This document shows, one piece after another, positions 28,130-36,008 of a DNA stretch of 39,187 bases. Both the position numbers and the translations under genes were made by a program. This DNA comes from Bacteroides sp. (lineage in GTDB: Bacteria; Bacteroidota; Bacteroidia; Bacteroidales; Bacteroidaceae): contig JAJBTC010000065.1 of assembly GCA_020861095.1 (NCBI GenBank), forward strand, positions 1-39,187, in the 5' to 3' direction. Within the stretch, counting starts at the first letter, position 1. The number at the start of each line of letters is the position of its first letter. The notes under the pieces are model-generated. The model saw nothing but the letters and a program-made list of their open reading frames with translations. It made no database searches and was not told where the DNA came from.

Positions 28130-28229
28130 TTCTCCATGGAGAACCTGCAAACTCTCCAAGGAAAGTGTCCGGACTTTCCTTGGAAGGTTGGCAGACTTTC
28201 CTTGGAAGATTTTCCGGGTTTCCTTGGAA
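28130..28229. repeat. Phased TTTCCTTGGAA palindrome array
   Basis: Three direct copies of a TTTCCTTGGAA(A/G) half-palindrome have cores at 28175, 28197 and 28219, exactly 22 bp apart. An inverted copy (28155-28166, TCCAAGGAAAGT) pairs with the first (28173-28184) in a perfect 12-bp hairpin around GTCCGG. A perfect palindrome TTCTCCATGGAGAA lies at 28130-28143. The array stands in a 650-bp gap between pheS and the GH3 gene. The remainder of that gap (28234-28448) holds nothing I recognise. Confidence 0.6.
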
Positions 28230-28448
28230 AGTTTTCAGGAAATGATACGTGGTTATCCTATAAATGGTTTAAGTGGATATCTTTTACTTTGGTTGAAAGA
28301 ATTAAGTAGGATTCTCTGTGAAAAAGTCCTGAATCGCAGATCGACGAAATCAACACAAGGGGCGACACATTCTATCGTCAATCGATAAAGTCAACCAGGC
28401 AATCGATATACTCCATCCCAAACCGACATATTTAACCGGGTAATATGA

Positions 28449-28611
28449 AAAGTGCTGTAAGCACGACCGAAAAAAGGATACATCTTAAATTTCGGTCGTA
28501 CTTGCAGCACGTTGTATTCTCATCATCTTGTAAACCCAGGGTGGCGGTTCGCTTCGTTTCTCTACGCTTCACCTGATCCTGGGCTGGGATCGGATGTACT
28601 TACAGCACTTT
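28449..28611. repeat. MITE-like palindromic element with 13-bp TIRs, copy 2
   Basis: AAAGTGCTGTAAG (28449-28461) is mirrored exactly by CTTACAGCACTTT (28599-28611), giving a 163-bp unit. Inside, CGACCGAA and TTCGGTCG form the same hairpin as in the element at 409-636. A second GC-rich imperfect palindrome follows (ACCCAGGGTGG through CTGGGCTGGG). No open frame fits. It may be a non-autonomous transposable element or a REP-like sequence; flanking target duplication was not clear by eye. Confidence 0.65.
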
Positions 28612-28667
28612 CAGTAGATCATTACAAATGATAATAGTTCACCCTTTATTTCTTTCAACTAAAGTCG

Positions 28668-30809
28668 TTACAACTGTGTACGCAGCCGTATGTCGTCAGA
28701 GGCAGCTCCCACTTCCAGGGTAAATCTTTCCTGAGGAAGTATAAATTGCTTTTTGCTCTCGTCCCAGACCTGAAGTTCTGTCCAGGGTATCTGTAAAGTC
28801 ACAGTCCGGGTCTCACTTTTGGGTATGGCAATCCGTTGAAACGCTTTTAACTGCCGGATGGGAGTACCTTTGTCTTTTCCAGGAGTTTTTATGTACACTT
28901 GTACCACCTCTTCTCCATCGTATCTGCCTGTATTCTTTACATCGACTGTCACTGTCAGCGTATCTCCTTCGGTGATCCGCTTCCGGTCGGTACGGAGCTT
29001 GTTGTAAGCGAAAGTGGTGTAACTGAGTCCATGTCCGAACGCATACAGCGGCTTGCCTTCAAAATACATATAGGTGCGTCCGTTGCGCAGGTCGTAATCC
29101 ATCATGTGTGGCAGATCGTTGATGTCCCGTACCCAGGTCTGGGTCAGCCTGCCCGCCGGGTTGTAATGCCCAAAAAGTACATCTGCTACCCCGTGTCCCA
29201 ATTCCTGGCTGCACTGGGTCACATGCACAATAGCCGGTACTTTTTCCTGCATCCGGTTGATGGCATAGGGAAAACTGCTGATAAGCACCGCTACCGTATG
29301 TGGATTGGCTGCCTGTACCTGCATCACCAGATCTTCCTGATCGAGCAGGAGTGACATCCGGTCTACTGCTTCCTTTCCTTCTCCCAATACCGGAGCCTGT
29401 TCCCATCCCGCATTGCACCAGGGATGATTGCCTACGCAGACGATGGCCACATCGGCCCATGCCGCGGCCGTGCGTGCGCTGTCCATCTTGTTGGAAGCCA
29501 CATAGCGGATCTCTGCCCCCTCTCCCAGTTCTTCCCGGATAGCATCCAATACGGTTACTTTATAGGGCGCTGTACCGCTGTACCAGTCTTCTATCACCTG
29601 TGTGGCACGTTCACCGATCACCGCGACCCGTGTAAGGCGCGATTTGTCTAATGGCAACAGTTCTTTCTCGTTTTTGAGGAGTACTACCGATTTGCGGGTC
29701 GCTTCCCGTACCAGTTCCTTTGTCTCTTCATGCGTCCAGGGTTCTGTGGCATCGTCTACGCCGATGCGGGCATAGGGATTTTCGTCGGACTTGTCCAGCA
29801 GACCCAGTCGCAGAGAGATCCACAGATTGCCCCGGATATTCTGTTCGATCTCCTTTTCGGTAACTAATCCCTGCGCTACGGCATCTTCTACCGCGTCGCG
29901 ATAGGTATCCAGAAACTTGGTGATCCCCGCCCGGATACAGGCTGCCGCTGCTTCGGCCCGGTTGTCGAAGGCCTTATGGTCGCTGAGCAAGAGTCCGAAG
30001 GCTCCGCCATCGGTGATAAGCGTACCGTGAAAGCCCCATTCCTGCATGACGATGTCACGCAACATCGGATGTATGGTGCAAGGAATGCCGTTGTAGGAGT
30101 TATAGGCCGTCATCATGGCCTGACTGCCTCCTTCGGTGATCCCTTTGTAGAACGGGTAGGAATAATATTCGCGGAATTGCTTGTCTGTAAGGTCGGAAGA
30201 GGTGAATGTACGGCCGAATTCATGGCTATTGGCCAGGAAGTGTTTCATCAGGGCAGCACTGCGCCAGTAACGGGGATGGTCGCCTTGTATCCCTTGTACA
30301 AACGCGGTGACTAAGCGGGAGGTCAGGAAGGCATCTTCGCCGTAGCACTCTTCCGTGCGTCCCCAGCGTGGGTCGCGTCCCAGGTCTGCGTTGGGTGTCC
30401 ACATGACCAGACCGCTGCGACGGTATCTGGCATTCTGGAACAGAAAACGGTTTTCCGTAGATATGTATTTCGCGATCCGGTGTATCAGTCCGGGGTCCCA
30501 GGTATGTCCCAGACCGTAACTTTGTGGAAATACGGTAGTGGGTGTATGTTCCCGGTTGGTGCCGAAGGTAGGACCACCCAGTACCACTCCATGCAGTCCC
30601 TCCACACTGGCCGAACCCTGTACGCCCAGACGGGGGATATAGGTGTTGTTGCCCAGCGCGGAGATCTTTTCTTCCAGGCTCATGAGGGAGATCAGGTTAT
30701 CGATCCTTTCCTCATCAGACAAAGTGGTATCATTGAAGGGGTATTGCGCGTACAGGGCTACGCTGCTCATCAGACTGGCTATACAGAAAGTAATTAATTT
30801 GTTTTTCAT
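28668..30809 (-). CDS. GH3 beta-glycosidase
   Basis: A 713-residue family 3 glycoside hydrolase with signal peptide (cut near LYAQ, about residue 22), so predicted periplasmic. The first barrel domain (about 30-340) holds the subsite motif DLGRDPRWGRTEECYGED and KHFLANS, and the nucleophile D267 in GTLITDGGAF. The second alpha/beta sandwich domain spans about 375-590. A fibronectin type III-like domain (about 620-700, EEVVQVYI) ends the protein. The motif set resembles the beta-xylosidase/beta-glucosidase branch; specificity is not certain. It is a lone gene with no Sus pair beside it and is flanked by a MITE-like element downstream. Confidence 0.92.
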   Translation of the reverse strand: MKNKLITFCIASLMSSVALYAQYPFNDTTLSDEERIDNLISLMSLEEKISALGNNTYIPRLGVQGSASVEGLHGVVLGGPTFGTNREHTPTTVFPQSYGLGHTWDPGLIHRIAKYISTENRFLFQNARYRRSGLVMWTPNADLGRDPRWGRTEECYGEDAFLTSRLVTAFVQGIQGDHPRYWRSAALMKHFLANSHEFGRTFTSSDLTDKQFREYYSYPFYKGITEGGSQAMMTAYNSYNGIPCTIHPMLRDIVMQEWGFHGTLITDGGAFGLLLSDHKAFDNRAEAAAACIRAGITKFLDTYRDAVEDAVAQGLVTEKEIEQNIRGNLWISLRLGLLDKSDENPYARIGVDDATEPWTHEETKELVREATRKSVVLLKNEKELLPLDKSRLTRVAVIGERATQVIEDWYSGTAPYKVTVLDAIREELGEGAEIRYVASNKMDSARTAAAWADVAIVCVGNHPWCNAGWEQAPVLGEGKEAVDRMSLLLDQEDLVMQVQAANPHTVAVLISSFPYAINRMQEKVPAIVHVTQCSQELGHGVADVLFGHYNPAGRLTQTWVRDINDLPHMMDYDLRNGRTYMYFEGKPLYAFGHGLSYTTFAYNKLRTDRKRITEGDTLTVTVDVKNTGRYDGEEVVQVYIKTPGKDKGTPIRQLKAFQRIAIPKSETRTVTLQIPWTELQVWDESKKQFILPQERFTLEVGAASDDIRLRTQL

Positions 30810-30867
30810 ATATACAACATTTATTTTTTATACGAAGGTTTTATGAATCCGTTGTCTGGTTGGGAAA

Positions 30868-30875
30868 CAAATATA
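30868..30875 (-). promoter_or_regulatory. Putative GH3 gene promoter (-7 box)
   Basis: TATATTTG on the minus strand matches TAnnTTTG exactly. Transcription would begin near 30861, about 52 nt before the ATG. A TTTG at 30891-30888 is closer (12 bp) than normal, so the -33 box is unclear. Confidence 0.45.
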
Positions 30876-31146
30876 GGCTTTCTGATGCAAATCCAGTGTA
30901 AGGTTTGTTGCGAATATGGGGAATAAATGTATTATTGTTTTATTATGTATGAAAACTTTTTAAAACTCTGCTTATTCTGAACTTTGCAATCAAATTCATG
31001 TTTACGAGGTAGTTAGTCATGTTAACTGAGTAGAAGCAGTTATCAATTGATTAGTAAATGTGGGTACCCCGGTTCGTTGAGGATCGGGGTGTTTGCGTAT
31101 AGGAAAGTGAATGAAAGCGGTTGATAAAAGAGTTTGAGTAAACCTC
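30876..31146. other. Intergenic stretch with one weak hairpin
   Basis: No gene was found. ACCCCGG (31066-31072) and ATCGGGGT (31083-31090) could form a short stem past the acetyltransferase stop codon, but without a T run, so a terminator is only possible. The rest is AT-rich and featureless. Confidence 0.35.
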
Positions 31147-31557
31147 TTAGGTCCACAGAGAAGTAATAAACATAGGAGTCTTTTCTTCTCCTTTCATGAA
31201 ACCGCAATGTTCATAGAATCCTACCTCCTGATCATAAGTAACCAGTACGATGCGCAGATAATCTTTGTATTTCTCCCGGATACGCATTACCAGTTCTTTA
31301 CCTATGCCCAGGTGCTGATAGTCCGGATGAATGAGCAGGTAATGGATATATGCCGTCATTATACCGTCATCTAAGGCATTGATCAGACCGATCAGTGTGT
31401 CGCCCTCCCATGCGGTATATACAGTGGAAGAGTTTTGCATGGCAACGACCAACTTCTCCGGATAATGTCCGGAAGACCACTCTACAGAAAGGAACAGATC
31501 TTGCAGATCCTGTGGATTGAAATGTTGTATGTCCCGATAAATAATCTCTTTTTTCAT
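31147..31557 (-). CDS. GNAT family N-acetyltransferase
   Basis: A 136-residue acetyltransferase when started at MKKEIIYRD (31557), 2 bp after the TerC stop. The longer start at 31617 would overlap terC by 58 bp. The acetyl-CoA site motif A is clear in HYLLIHPDYQHLGIGKELV, with the Q/RxxGxG/A pattern. Motif B follows as IVLVTYDQEVGFYEHCGF, which is typical for small-molecule GNATs. The acceptor substrate is unknown. It is the last gene of a cluster with terC and two lipoproteins. Confidence 0.85.
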   Translation of the reverse strand: MKKEIIYRDIQHFNPQDLQDLFLSVEWSSGHYPEKLVVAMQNSSTVYTAWEGDTLIGLINALDDGIMTAYIHYLLIHPDYQHLGIGKELVMRIREKYKDYLRIVLVTYDQEVGFYEHCGFMKGEEKTPMFITSLWT

Positions 31558-31559
31558 AC

Positions 31560-32447
31560 CTATGTGATGGATGAATGGCAAATATAGATAATCCGTATGA
31601 ATAAATCTGAACAACAAGGGAGTTTCTTTTTATTTAGCTTGCGACTCACCGTTTTTTTCTGTCTGTTCTTTCTTAATTTCATATTCAGCATTTCTACCGC
31701 TAAAGAGAATGCGATGGCAAAATAGATATATCCTTTGGGTATGTCATGGATCTCTTTGCCCAGCAGGGTGATACCTGCCAGGTGAGCGGCATCTACCAAT
31801 AGCATCACAGCAATGAGTATAAGGAAGGAGAGAGCCAGCATCTGTATGGTAGGATGGGTGTTGACGAAACGGCTGATGGGGCCTGAAAACCAGATCATGA
31901 CCATTACGGAGAGAACAATGGCGGTAACCATGATGGTCATCGCACCTGTATATCCATACTCCTTGAAACTAATCATCCCTATGGCAGTGAGTACGCTGTC
32001 GAAAGAGAAGACTATATCCAGGGCGACAACTACCAGTATCACCTGCCAGAAACTACTTCTGTGGGCAGATGTCTGGGTTGTATGTGGCTGATTTTCAAAT
32101 TTATGATGTATCTCTGTAACGCTTTTATACAGCAGGAACAACCCTCCCAGAAGTACGATCAGGCTTTGTCCGGTGACGCCTCCTTCTATCCAGTGGGTAT
32201 GAAAGGTGAACAACGGCCGGGTCAGTCGCATCAACAGAGAGATACCAAAAAGCAGGGTAATACGCGCGAGCATGGCCAGAAACAAACCTATGGTGCGCGC
32301 GTGAGGTTGTTGCCTGGCAGGTAGCCGGGACGTCATGATGGAGAGAAATACCATATTGTCTATACCCAGTACCACCTCCAGGAACACTAAGGTGAGCAGT
32401 GCGATCCAGGCAGTGGGATTGAGAAAGGTATGGAGGATCTCTGTCAA
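31560..32447 (-). CDS. TerC family integral membrane protein
   Basis: A 295-residue membrane protein with about eight hydrophobic segments. The TerC signatures are present: VFLEVVLGIDNMVFLSI (near residue 20-36) and DIVFSFDSVLTAIGM (middle), each with conserved acidic residues proposed to bind metal ions. Members are linked to tellurium resistance and to manganese export, so metal efflux is possible. The start is TTG: the upstream gene stops at 32454, six bases earlier, and no ATG lies between that stop and the conserved N-terminus. The C-terminal tail is lysine-rich (KKTVSRKLNKKK) and cytoplasmic. Confidence 0.88.
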   Translation of the reverse strand: MTEILHTFLNPTAWIALLTLVFLEVVLGIDNMVFLSIMTSRLPARQQPHARTIGLFLAMLARITLLFGISLLMRLTRPLFTFHTHWIEGGVTGQSLIVLLGGLFLLYKSVTEIHHKFENQPHTTQTSAHRSSFWQVILVVVALDIVFSFDSVLTAIGMISFKEYGYTGAMTIMVTAIVLSVMVMIWFSGPISRFVNTHPTIQMLALSFLILIAVMLLVDAAHLAGITLLGKEIHDIPKGYIYFAIAFSLAVEMLNMKLRKNRQKKTVSRKLNKKKLPCCSDLFIRIIYICHSSIT

Positions 32448-32453
32448 GGGGAT

Positions 32454-32963
32454 TTAGGGTTTGTAGCGGTGGAGCAGGTTGTATACAGGAGATCTGGAGG
32501 TCTCGGACAGATGGAACCAGAGGTCGCGGTATTTGGCTATTCCTGCCTCTTCCCAGATCAGTAGCCAGTCTTTATGGTCGGCAGGCATCTCTTTGTATTG
32601 GATACACAGGGTATAGTCTGGCGGTACCATCGTAATGTGTATGTCACTTTGATTCCGGAACGTATCGTAGGTACAGGTGATCATGTGTTCGGCCAGGGTA
32701 TTCCAGTCTTTTTCATGGATAAACGTATCGGACCGCAGATCGTTCGCAAACGTAAGATGTATGGAATCTACCAGAAGGAAATCTACGTGGAGTTCCCTAT
32801 CGTCCGGAAAACCAGCCTCCTGATAACCAGAAACTTGTGGCATGTCGGGGATCTTACGCGAATGACACCCTCCGCCCAACAGGCTGAAACACACCACAAC
32901 CAGGTAATACGTACGTCTGGTAACAGGAAGAAACGCGGTTGTGGGAGTGAAAAAGTTCTTCAT
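32454..32963 (-). CDS. Putative lipoprotein of unknown function
   Basis: A 169-residue protein with an N-terminal membrane signal and lipobox-like GGGC (Cys33) after a long N-region (MKNFFTPTTAFLPVTRR). No known domain was recognised. The mature part is polar with several tryptophans. It ends six bases before the TTG start of terC, so the genes are probably co-translated. The upstream lipoprotein gene ends 62 bp before it. Confidence 0.6.
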   Translation of the reverse strand: MKNFFTPTTAFLPVTRRTYYLVVVCFSLLGGGCHSRKIPDMPQVSGYQEAGFPDDRELHVDFLLVDSIHLTFANDLRSDTFIHEKDWNTLAEHMITCTYDTFRNQSDIHITMVPPDYTLCIQYKEMPADHKDWLLIWEEAGIAKYRDLWFHLSETSRSPVYNLLHRYKP

Positions 32964-33025
32964 AAAGTGGAGCGTTCGTAAAGGCTGTATATCAGCGAAC
33001 TATAGAACTGTCTGGTAATAGCGGA

Positions 33026-33493
33026 TCAGTTGAGCAGATTGATCTCTACAGTGAAATATCCTCCCCACGGATCTCCCGCCATCAGATTCTCATGGATCAG
33101 GAGCCGGTAGATACCCTGGACAGGTAATATATAATCCATTCTTCCGCCAAAAGGCCCGTCCGTATTGCCATTGGGAAGTACGATCTGGGAAAAGCGGAGA
33201 TTGGCTAAGCTATCCGCGGAGAATACCCGGGCCTGTATCCGGTCGTATCCGTCGGAATGGAATTCGAGGTAAATGGTTTCGTCCTTTTCTTTATGTACCT
33301 GCAGCTGTCCATGCCCGTCATTCAGCTTTATCGGGATAATACCTGAATGGGAAGCGGTGGCCACTACAGGTTGTGCCGGACTGTCTGCATGGGCTTCGTT
33401 GAGAGATTGTTTGCTGGCATCTTCTCTGGGAGCAAAGGTACATCCGCAAAACAACAAGAACAGAATAGCTAAGACAAGTAAAAGTTTATTCAT
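33026..33493 (-). CDS. Small lipoprotein with a beta-sandwich-like domain
   Basis: A 155-residue predicted lipoprotein (lipobox LFCGC, Cys18). A low-complexity linker rich in Ala, Ser and Asp (about 20-50) precedes a region of alternating strands: QLQVHKEKDETIYLEFHSDGYDRIQARVFSA, then MDYILPVQGIYRLLIHE and YFTVEINL. That pattern is like bacterial pre-peptidase C-terminal or similar beta-sandwich binding domains, but I cannot name the family. It is the first gene of the cluster running to the GNAT gene. Confidence 0.6.
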   Translation of the reverse strand: MNKLLLVLAILFLLFCGCTFAPREDASKQSLNEAHADSPAQPVVATASHSGIIPIKLNDGHGQLQVHKEKDETIYLEFHSDGYDRIQARVFSADSLANLRFSQIVLPNGNTDGPFGGRMDYILPVQGIYRLLIHENLMAGDPWGGYFTVEINLLN

Positions 33494-33901
33494 ACCGGGT
33501 CGGGTAAAAAGTTCTACAAACAGATGAAATACGCAAAATTGCTATTATAACGTTTGTTAGTATGTTTTGTTTAAGTCTTATGGCTTCTTTTTATCTGTTC
33601 TATCTCTTTCAGCAGAGGGATTTAAACACTTTTTGAGAATTTAGTTGTCAGGTGCTTCGGTAGAAAGTCATTTTCTCTGCCGGAAGAGGAAGTGACTTTT
33701 TGTTCAGGCTATTTTCTCCGGAGTGTGAACAAATGGGAACACAAGGAATGAAGGAGGGGATAGAAAAAAGAATGCTGCCGGATAATTTTGTCATAAGATA
33801 ATCACAGAGCCTGACGGTTGGTTTCGTTTATTCGCTTCTGCCGTGTCGGGGAGACGATAAATTATTCTAATTTTGTATCCCGTATCAGACGGATAAGAAG
33901 T
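33494..33901. other. Intergenic region upstream of the DUF763 gene
   Basis: This gap lies between divergent genes, the lipoprotein on the minus strand and DUF763 on the plus strand. It carries two TAATTTTG boxes (33783-33790 and 33868-33875). No small gene or strong hairpin was found. Confidence 0.5.
33868..33875 (+). promoter_or_regulatory. Putative DUF763 gene promoter (-7 box)
   Basis: TAATTTTG matches TAnnTTTG exactly. Transcription would start near 33882, 20 nt before the ATG at 33902. This argues against the upstream in-frame start at 33818. No good -33 box was seen. Confidence 0.45.
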
Positions 33902-35113
33902 ATGAGAAGAGGACACGCAGATCTGCCTTTACACTACGGAACGGTGCCGCCGTGGCTGGCTCAACGCATGAGTCAGCTGGGAGGAGCTATTGTGGAAGCC
34001 ATTGTTATGGAGTATGGCCGTAGCGAACTGCTCCGGAGACTGAGTGATCCTTTCTGGTTTCAGTCGCTGGGGTGTGTGTTGGGGATGGACTGGCATTCTT
34101 CCGGGATCACCACTTCCGTGATGAATGCCTTGAAAAAGGCGATCAACAAGCGTTCTTTGGAACTGGGTATATATGTGTGCGGAGGACGTGGAAAGGCTTC
34201 GCGTCAGACCCCTGCCGAATTGCTGGCCATTGCCGGGAAGACCGGACTGAACGGTGAAGAACTGGTGCGTCAGAGTAAACTATCGGCCAAAGTAGACAAT
34301 ACGGCTGTACAGGATGGTTTTCAACTCTACCTGCATTCTTTCGTACTGACAGTGGAAGGGGAATGGGCGGTGATACAGCAGGGAATGAACTCCGTCAGCC
34401 GTCTGGCGCGCAGGTATCATTGGCTGTCGTCGGCTTTGCAGTCTTTTGTCGAAGAACCTCACACGTCTGTGTGTGGCAGCAACCAGGGACTGATCCTGAA
34501 CCTGACCGCTTCTGCCGCTGCCTCTACACGGCAGGGCATCCTGCAACTGACCACAGAACGGCCGGACCGACTGATGAAGGAGGTCTCTCTGATATTGCCT
34601 TCCCATCATGAGGTGTGTGCCGGAGATGTGAATCTCAAACGGTTGGGTGCGGCGCTTACACTGGCCCATGAAACGGAGGTGAAAGATATGGAGACGTTGT
34701 TGCTGCTGGAAGGTGTAGGTCCGCGTACGGTACAATCTCTGACCTTAGTGAGTGAGGTGATCCACGGCACTCCTTCCCGTTTTTCCGATCCGGCCCGTTT
34801 CTCTTTCGCGCACGGTGGGAAGGATGGTCATCCTTTCCCTGTTCCTATACGGGTGTATGACACGACGATCGCTGTCTTTGATAAAGCGATCCGGCAGGCG
34901 CGCATGGGAGATCAGGAGAAAAGCCAGGCGCTGAAAAATCTGTCACGCATATCGCAGGAGATGGAGAAAAGCTTTACGACACGGGACTTTTTTGAGGAAG
35001 TGGTGCAACAGGAGAGAGATGCTTCCTATTTATATGGTGGACGTACGGTGATGGGAAAAGCGCAGAAGCCCAAAGAAGATACAACCAGGCAACTGAGCCT
35101 GTGGGAGGATTGA
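33902..35113 (+). CDS. DUF763 domain-containing protein
   Basis: A 403-residue soluble protein. Start chosen at MRRGHADLPLHYG because the DUF763 family begins with this motif and a -7 box lies just upstream. The N-terminal part (1-170) carries the conserved FQSLGCVLGMDWHSSGITTS and ICVCGGRGKAS-like stretch (YVCGGRGKASRQTP). The C-terminal part has a helix-hairpin-helix-like segment LEGVGPRTVQSLTLVSEVI (about 269-287), followed by FAHGGKDGHPFPVP. DUF763 is found in archaea and bacteria and its function is unknown. The HhH-like motif hints at DNA or nucleic-acid contact, as inference. Confidence 0.88.
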   Translation: MRRGHADLPLHYGTVPPWLAQRMSQLGGAIVEAIVMEYGRSELLRRLSDPFWFQSLGCVLGMDWHSSGITTSVMNALKKAINKRSLELGIYVCGGRGKASRQTPAELLAIAGKTGLNGEELVRQSKLSAKVDNTAVQDGFQLYLHSFVLTVEGEWAVIQQGMNSVSRLARRYHWLSSALQSFVEEPHTSVCGSNQGLILNLTASAAASTRQGILQLTTERPDRLMKEVSLILPSHHEVCAGDVNLKRLGAALTLAHETEVKDMETLLLLEGVGPRTVQSLTLVSEVIHGTPSRFSDPARFSFAHGGKDGHPFPVPIRVYDTTIAVFDKAIRQARMGDQEKSQALKNLSRISQEMEKSFTTRDFFEEVVQQERDASYLYGGRTVMGKAQKPKEDTTRQLSLWED

Positions 35114-35239
35114 GTTTTTCTCCATATATATCATAGGTACTCCTCCCATCATTCCCTGTGATACCTTTCTATATCCATGTCTCCGGTAAAGAGCAACCCT
35201 ATCGGAGAAAGGGGTAACTTTTTCTCTACATGCTCCGGT

Positions 35240-35755
35240 TTATAATATCTGCCCTGTATTGTTTTTCAGAGAGACGATTTTTTGCAGGAACAGGTTGTTT
35301 GGGATCACGATCAGTTCGCCCTCTTCGGTACGGATGTGGGTATAGAAGGCATGGATGTTTTCGATCGTGGCTTCGATCGGATTGTCTTTGTCAATGATGC
35401 GGATACGCTCTCCGATACGGAACGGTGCGGAGAAATACATGATCACGCAAGCGGTTACATTGCTCAAAAGCGACCACTGAGCAAAGAAGGCGACTCCTAT
35501 AATGGCAAACAGGGAAGAGAGTCCTACCCATAGATTGCCTGGATTCACTCCCCAGATCAGTGCCACCAGGATCACAAATACCACATTGAGCAGCACAGAG
35601 AACAACTGCCGTATCTGCCGGGTACGTATCTCAGACTTCTGGAGCAGGCGGCCGGATTTGGCAATGACTTTGTGGATGATATACCGGGATACATAAAGAA
35701 GTACCATGGCTATCACCGTCGCAACGATCTGAGGAATGTATATTTCCATAACCAT
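35240..35755 (-). CDS. Small MscS-family mechanosensitive channel protein
   Basis: A 171-residue protein when started at MVMEIYIPQ. The longer start at 35812 would lie upstream of the -7 box at 35772-35779. Two N-terminal helices (about 5-25 and 48-70) precede the MscS pore helix region (GVAFFAQWSLLSNVTACVIMYFSAPFRIGERIRI), where the conserved small-residue pore helix and PF+IGE turn are present. A short beta domain follows and the protein ends at about SLKNNTGQIL. It lacks the large C-terminal cage of classic MscS and the extra TM helices, so it is a minimal version. It would release solutes under osmotic downshock. Confidence 0.8.
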   Translation of the reverse strand: MVMEIYIPQIVATVIAMVLLYVSRYIIHKVIAKSGRLLQKSEIRTRQIRQLFSVLLNVVFVILVALIWGVNPGNLWVGLSSLFAIIGVAFFAQWSLLSNVTACVIMYFSAPFRIGERIRIIDKDNPIEATIENIHAFYTHIRTEEGELIVIPNNLFLQKIVSLKNNTGQIL

Positions 35756-35771
35756 AACTGTTTTGTGTCGG

Positions 35772-35779
35772 CAAAGATA
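35772..35779 (-). promoter_or_regulatory. mscS-like gene promoter (-7 box)
   Basis: TATCTTTG on the minus strand matches TAnnTTTG. Transcription would start near 35765, about 10 nt before the preferred ATG at 35755. The -33 box is not clear. Confidence 0.45.
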
Positions 35780-35950
35780 GGAATTCTTGTCCAGTAAAGG
35801 AAGAGGACACATACGGAAATGTGTCTGGTGTTGGGACCACGGACAGAAAGAGAAGTGTGCGACCTGTGTCGGTATGGTTTTTTCCGAAAGCGGGAAACTT
35901 TGGCAGGAAGAGCAGATAATCAGACTATTTCTCAGCTACTTTCTGCGACG

Positions 35951-35967
35951 ACGAAATAAAATTTCGT
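35951..35967. promoter_or_regulatory. Short perfect hairpin upstream of the DUF4157 gene
   Basis: ACGAAAT and ATTTCGT pair in a perfect 7-bp stem with a 3-nt loop, 41 bp before the DUF4157 ATG. AT-rich sequence follows (35975-35990). It may be a regulatory site. No exact TAnnTTTG box was found in this gap. Confidence 0.3.
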
Positions 35968-36008
35968 GATCCGGTTTTATTTTTATACCGTTTCCAAATC
36001 AGGTTGTT

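Noticed and set aside
28173..28229. CRISPR-like array
   Set aside because: The 22-bp period leaves spacers of only about 10 bp, there are only three units and no cas gene is nearby.
28449..28611. Terminator for the GH3 gene
   Set aside because: The hairpin is downstream of the GH3 stop, but the sequence matches the dispersed element at 409-636 and has terminal inverted repeats, so an element is the better explanation; it could still end transcription.
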